Assembly (NCBI GenBank): GCA_964553405.1 | Contig: CAZKLS010000107.1 | Span: 1 to 9,360, forward strand | Source: DATIRA01 sp964553405 | GTDB lineage: Bacteria > Pseudomonadota > Gammaproteobacteria > Steroidobacterales > Steroidobacteraceae | Reading direction: 5' to 3' | Length of the DNA: 9,360 bases | In this document: in pieces, positions 6,807 through 9,360 of the stretch | How the letters are laid out: each line of letters starts with the position of its first letter | How positions within the stretch are numbered: the first letter of the stretch is position 1 | Translations under genes and position numbers: made by a program | Notes under the pieces: model-generated | Told to the model about the DNA's origin: nothing | Databases searched by the model: none | Seen by the model: the letters and a program-made list of their open reading frames with translations, nothing else

Positions 6807-7735
6807 GGCTCGAACCCGAACCGCTTCAGGATACGCTCGTCATCCGACCAGCCTTCGCGCACCTTGACCCAGAGCTCGAGGTGCACCGGCCGGCCGAAAT
6901 GCGCCTTGAGATCCAGCCGGGCGGCCCGTCCGATCTCCTTGAGTTGCGCCCCGCCCTTGCCGATCACGATCGCCTTCTGTCCGGCACGCTCGACCCAGAT
7001 GACGGCCTGGATCAGCAGCTTGCCGGGCTCGTCCTCGAGCTCGCCCATCGCCTCGATCTCGACCGCGATGCCGTAGGGCAGCTCCTGCTGCAGGCGCAGC
7101 GTGAGCTTCTCGCGGATGATCTCCGCGGCCATGAAGCGCTCGCTCGCGTCGGTCACGTGCTCCGGCGGGAACAGCAGCGGCGACTCGGGCAGGTGCGTCG
7201 CGATCAGATCCGGCAGGCGCCCGAGATTGTCGTGCTTCAGCGCCGAGACCGGGACGATACCGGCAAACTCAGCCTTCCGGGAGACCTGCTCGAGGTAGGG
7301 CAGCAGCTTCTCGCGCGGCTTCACCCGGTCCACCTTGTTGACCAGCAGCAGGATCGGGCGGCCCGCCTGCCGGAGCTCGGCGAGCGCCTGCTCGTCCTCT
7401 TCGGTCCAGCGCAGTGCCTCGACGATGAACAGGTTCACGTCGGAATCCGCCAGCGAGGCGAGCGCCATGCGGTTCATGAACCGGTTCAGCGCCCGCGGCT
7501 GGCGGGCGTGCAGTCCCGGCAGGTCCACGAAGACGATCTGCAGTCCGGGGCGGTTCAGGACCCCGTGCAGCCGGGTCCGGGTCGTCTGTGGCTTCGGGCT
7601 GACGATGCTGAGCTTGCGGCCCAGCAGCGCATTGAGCAGCGTGGACTTGCCGACGTTCGGACGACCGACCAGCGCCGCAAAGCCGCAGCGCGGCTGCTCC
7701 GCAGAACTCCCGGTCGGGGTGACGTCGCCGTTCAT
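6803..7735 (-). CDS. era: GTPase Era
   Basis: Ribosome-assembly GTPase that binds the 3' end of 16S rRNA during 30S maturation. The 310 aa are about normal (E. coli 301), with a slightly longer N-terminus. GTPase motifs: G1 GRPNVGKS (24-31), switch I around PKPQTTRTR (47-55), G3 DLPGLH (71-76, where Era normally has DTPG), G4 NKVD (133-136), G5 SAL (164-166). The C-terminal KH domain carries VIGKGG (257-262). The ATG at 7735 overlaps the rnc stop (ATGA), with GAGG at 7743-7746. The frame stays open upstream to 7867, but that would run 136 bp into rnc and lacks Era homology, so it was not used. Confidence 0.96.
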   Translation of the reverse strand: MNGDVTPTGSSAEQPRCGFAALVGRPNVGKSTLLNALLGRKLSIVSPKPQTTRTRLHGVLNRPGLQIVFVDLPGLHARQPRALNRFMNRMALASLADSDVNLFIVEALRWTEEDEQALAELRQAGRPILLLVNKVDRVKPREKLLPYLEQVSRKAEFAGIVPVSALKHDNLGRLPDLIATHLPESPLLFPPEHVTDASERFMAAEIIREKLTLRLQQELPYGIAVEIEAMGELEDEPGKLLIQAVIWVERAGQKAIVIGKGGAQLKEIGRAARLDLKAHFGRPVHLELWVKVREGWSDDERILKRFGFEP

Positions 7736-8421
7736 CGCAGATCCTCGTCGGCTACGATCCGCTCCAGCATCAGCCCGGCCGCCGCCTGTTCGGCGCGCCG
7801 GCGGCTCGGGCCCTCGCCCGAGGTTCGCAGGCCGAGCTCGGCCACCGAGCAGCTTGCCACGAACCATTGCTCGTGTGGCTCCCCGGTGACGTCGTCTATC
7901 GAGTAGACCGGCAGCGCGAGTCCGCGCGCCTGCAGGACCTCCTGCAGGCGCGTCTTGGAGTCCTTCAGGGCTGCCGCCTCCGGCAACCGCTCGAGCTGTC
8001 CCGACGTCAGCCCTTCGATCACGGTCCTCGCCGGCTCGATGCCTCCGTCGAGGAATATCGCGCCGAATACCGCCTCGAGCGCATCGGCCAGTATCGAGCT
8101 CCTGCGAAAACCGCCGCTCTTCAGCTCGCCACTGCCGAGCCTCAGCTGCTCGCCGAGGCCGAGCCGGCCGGCCGCCTCCGCCAGGAACCGTCCGCTCACC
8201 AGCGCCGAGCGATACCGGCTCAGGTCGCCCTCCGGCGCGTCCGGAAACGCCCGGAACACGAGGTCGGCGACGGCGAAATTCAGCACGGCGTCACCGAGGA
8301 ACTCGAGACGCTCGTAGTTGGACGTGGCCGCGCTGCGGTGCGTCAGCGCGGCATCGAGCAGGGCCGGGTCCCGGAAACGGTAACCCAGCCGCTCGGCGGC
8401 CCATTCCTCGCTCGCGAGCAA
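7732..8421 (-). CDS. rnc: Ribonuclease III
   Basis: Double-strand-specific endoribonuclease that processes rRNA precursors and structured mRNAs. The 229 aa are near the 226 of E. coli. The catalytic domain has LLDAALTHRS (21-30), the signature ERLEFLGDA (37-45, with E37, E40, D44) and ILADALEAVFGA (110-121, with D113, E116). A complete double-stranded RNA-binding domain follows (about 153-225, DSKTRLQEVLQ to AEQAAAGLMLERI). The start is TTG at 8421: the stop of the preceding DUF4845 gene lies in the same frame 6 bp upstream, and no ATG or GTG precedes the conserved LGYRF. Only a moderate AGGCGG precedes it, suggesting modest translation. The coding sequence contains a perfect 12-bp hairpin (listed separately). 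Confidence 0.95.
   Translation of the reverse strand: MLASEEWAAERLGYRFRDPALLDAALTHRSAATSNYERLEFLGDAVLNFAVADLVFRAFPDAPEGDLSRYRSALVSGRFLAEAAGRLGLGEQLRLGSGELKSGGFRRSSILADALEAVFGAIFLDGGIEPARTVIEGLTSGQLERLPEAAALKDSKTRLQEVLQARGLALPVYSIDDVTGEPHEQWFVASCSVAELGLRTSGEGPSRRRAEQAAAGLMLERIVADEDLR
7925..7952 (-). repeat. Perfect 12-bp inverted repeat inside rnc
   Basis: CGCGCCTGCAGG (7925-7936) and CCTGCAGGCGCG (7941-7952) are exact reverse complements separated by 4 bases. In the rnc mRNA the loop reads AGGU. The stem has 10 G-C pairs out of 12. It covers the codons for R-L-Q-E-V-L-Q-A-R at the start of the double-stranded RNA-binding domain. The structure is direct from sequence; any role as an RNase III or regulatory target is inferred. 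Confidence 0.75.
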
Positions 8422-8427
8422 TGCCGC

Positions 8428-8793
8428 CTACTGCGGGACGACCACTGTCTTGTCGAACTTGGTGGTCAGGTAGACGTTGTAGAAGAACTGCTTCTCGACC
8501 TCGTAGGCCGCCCTGACCTGGTAGCCTTCGTTGACCTTCTTGATCACGACTTCCTTCCAGCCGATGCCCTTGATGTCCTCGACGTCCCAGAAACGCTCGA
8601 GCGAGTTGCGGATCAGCTGAGGGTTCGTGTCGATGGCGGAGTGCTCGTCGCGCACCTGCTCCAGTGCGCGGGCCACCTCGGTGTACTCGAGATAGACCGG
8701 CGTCAGGATGATCCCCGCGTAGAGCGCGGCGCCCAGGATCAGCAGGATCGTGACGAGCCCCAGGAAGGTCATGCCACGCTGACGGTGCATCAT
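8428..8793 (-). CDS. DUF4845 family pilin-like membrane protein
   Basis: Small protein of 121 aa with a short basic N-terminus (MMHRQRG) followed by one hydrophobic helix (about 8-30). It is probably a single-pass inner-membrane protein with the C-terminal part in the periplasm. The RQRGMTFLGLVTILLILG segment looks like a type IV prepilin leader, but the usual Glu at position +5 is Gly. The rest is a small soluble domain (WDVEDIKGIGW, then VRAAYEVEKQFFYNVYL) typical of DUF4845 proteins coded between lepB and rnc. No function is established. The start chosen is ATG 8793, with GGAGG 6 nt upstream. The frame also opens at ATG 8826, but that overlaps lepB and has no matching site. ATG 8790 is also possible. 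Confidence 0.85.
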   Translation of the reverse strand: MMHRQRGMTFLGLVTILLILGAALYAGIILTPVYLEYTEVARALEQVRDEHSAIDTNPQLIRNSLERFWDVEDIKGIGWKEVVIKKVNEGYQVRAAYEVEKQFFYNVYLTTKFDKTVVVPQ

Positions 8794-8799
8794 GCTCGG

Positions 8800-8804
8800 C
8801 CTCC
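8800..8804 (-). promoter_or_regulatory. Ribosome-binding site deciding the DUF4845 start
   Basis: GGAGG on the minus strand, in the 19-bp space after the lepB stop, lies 6 nt before the ATG at 8793. It favours that start over the longer reading at 8826. Confidence 0.7.
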
Positions 8805-8812
8805 GGTTGATT

Positions 8813-9360
8813 TCAGCGGATCGCATCGCCGATGCGGCTCCAGATCGGTGCGTGAGGGAGGTTCCAGTTCAGCCAGATCCGGACGGCCTTGCCGACGACG
8901 TTGTCGGCAGGCACGAACCCCACCTCGGGGAAGCGGCTGTCCCGGCTGTTGTCGCGGTTGTCGCCCATGAAGAAGTAGTGTCCCGCCGGAACGATCGCCT
9001 CGTAATCATAGGAGGGCCGCTCGGGTATGTAGAGCGTGCGATGCGTCACGTTTCCCAGCGTCTCGAGCCCGATCTTCGCCCCGGTGTGCCCGAAACCCTC
9101 GTACACGCCGTCGAGCTGGACCGGGAGCTTCTCGCCGTTGATCCAGACCTGCTTCTGCCGGACCAGCACGTGATCGCCCGGCAACCCGACCAGGCGCTTG
9201 ATGTAGTTGGTCGCGGGATCGGCGGGCAGGCGGAACACGACGACGTCGCCGCGCTCGGGGGCCCCGAGATCGACGATCTCGGTGTTCAGCACCGGCAGCC
9301 GCAGACCGTAGGTGAACTTGTTGACGAAGATGAAGTCGCCGTCGAGCAGCGTCGGCATCA
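8813..9360 (-). CDS. lepB: Signal peptidase I LepB, C-terminal part
   Basis: Inner-membrane serine-lysine protease that cleaves signal peptides on the periplasmic side. About 182 C-terminal residues are present. The window edge cuts just after the expected SGSM box: the visible reading begins MPTLLDGDFIFVNKF, so the catalytic Ser and the N-terminal membrane segments lie outside. The general-base Lys is visible in NYIKRLVGLPGD (Lys at position 54 of the visible MPTLL reading), and the family box GDNRDNSRDSR lies at 132-142. The C-terminus ends normally in the TGA at 8813-8815. The methionine at 9356-9358 is internal, not the start. lepB heading the DUF4845-rnc-era-recO cluster is the standard arrangement. 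Confidence 0.96.
   Translation of the reverse strand, partial: MPTLLDGDFIFVNKFTYGLRLPVLNTEIVDLGAPERGDVVVFRLPADPATNYIKRLVGLPGDHVLVRQKQVWINGEKLPVQLDGVYEGFGHTGAKIGLETLGNVTHRTLYIPERPSYDYEAIVPAGHYFFMGDNRDNSRDSRFPEVGFVPADNVVGKAVRIWLNWNLPHAPIWSRIGDAIR

Noticed and set aside
7736..7867. Upstream extension of era to 7867
   Set aside because: It lies wholly within rnc in another frame and is Arg/Gly/Ala-rich; the ATG at 7735 has an ATGA overlap and a GAGG site.

Overview
This window is a strongly GC-rich piece of bacterial chromosome, most likely gammaproteobacterial. The evidence is the order lepB, a DUF4845 gene, rnc, era, recO, pdxJ, acpS, with nagZ and mfd close by, and protein sequences that align well with the E. 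coli families by memory. I cannot place it below class level. Nothing looks mobile: I see no transposase, integrase, tRNA, CRISPR array or direct-repeat array.

Layout, read along the minus strand from the right edge: lepB (cut by the edge just after its catalytic serine), a small pilin-like DUF4845 membrane protein, rnc (RNase III), era (ribosome-assembly GTPase), recO (recombination mediator), pdxJ (pyridoxine 5'-phosphate synthase), acpS (holo-ACP synthase), a DEDDy 3'-5' exonuclease of the PolB-like family, rlmD (23S rRNA m5U1939 methyltransferase), a CYTH-domain (triphosphate tunnel) protein broken by an assembly gap, nagZ (peptidoglycan recycling) and a PAS plus degenerate GGDEF protein. 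On the plus strand the left edge carries the 3' end of mfd, which converges on the minus-strand cluster with only 12 bp between the stop codons. No gene-free stretch exceeds 20 bp apart from the run of Ns.

The twelve minus-strand genes are spaced by 1 to 19 bp or overlap by 4 bp (rnc/era, era/recO, exonuclease/rlmD, CYTH/nagZ), so they read as one long translationally coupled operon. Four of the starts are non-ATG (GTG for recO and rlmD, TTG for rnc and pdxJ). The functions are housekeeping: protein export, RNA processing and ribosome assembly, DNA repair, cofactor and lipid supply, and cell-wall recycling.

I found no new multi-gene system. The points most worth a second look are: (1) the GGDEF protein, whose active site is degenerate while the inhibitory RxxD c-di-GMP-binding site is intact; (2) a perfect 12-bp stem with a 4-nt loop inside the RNase III coding sequence; (3) the exactly 100-base N run, which hides most of a recognisable CYTH gene and must be a placeholder rather than a measured length; (4) a perfect 8-bp hairpin that contains the stop codons of both convergent genes at the mfd end.
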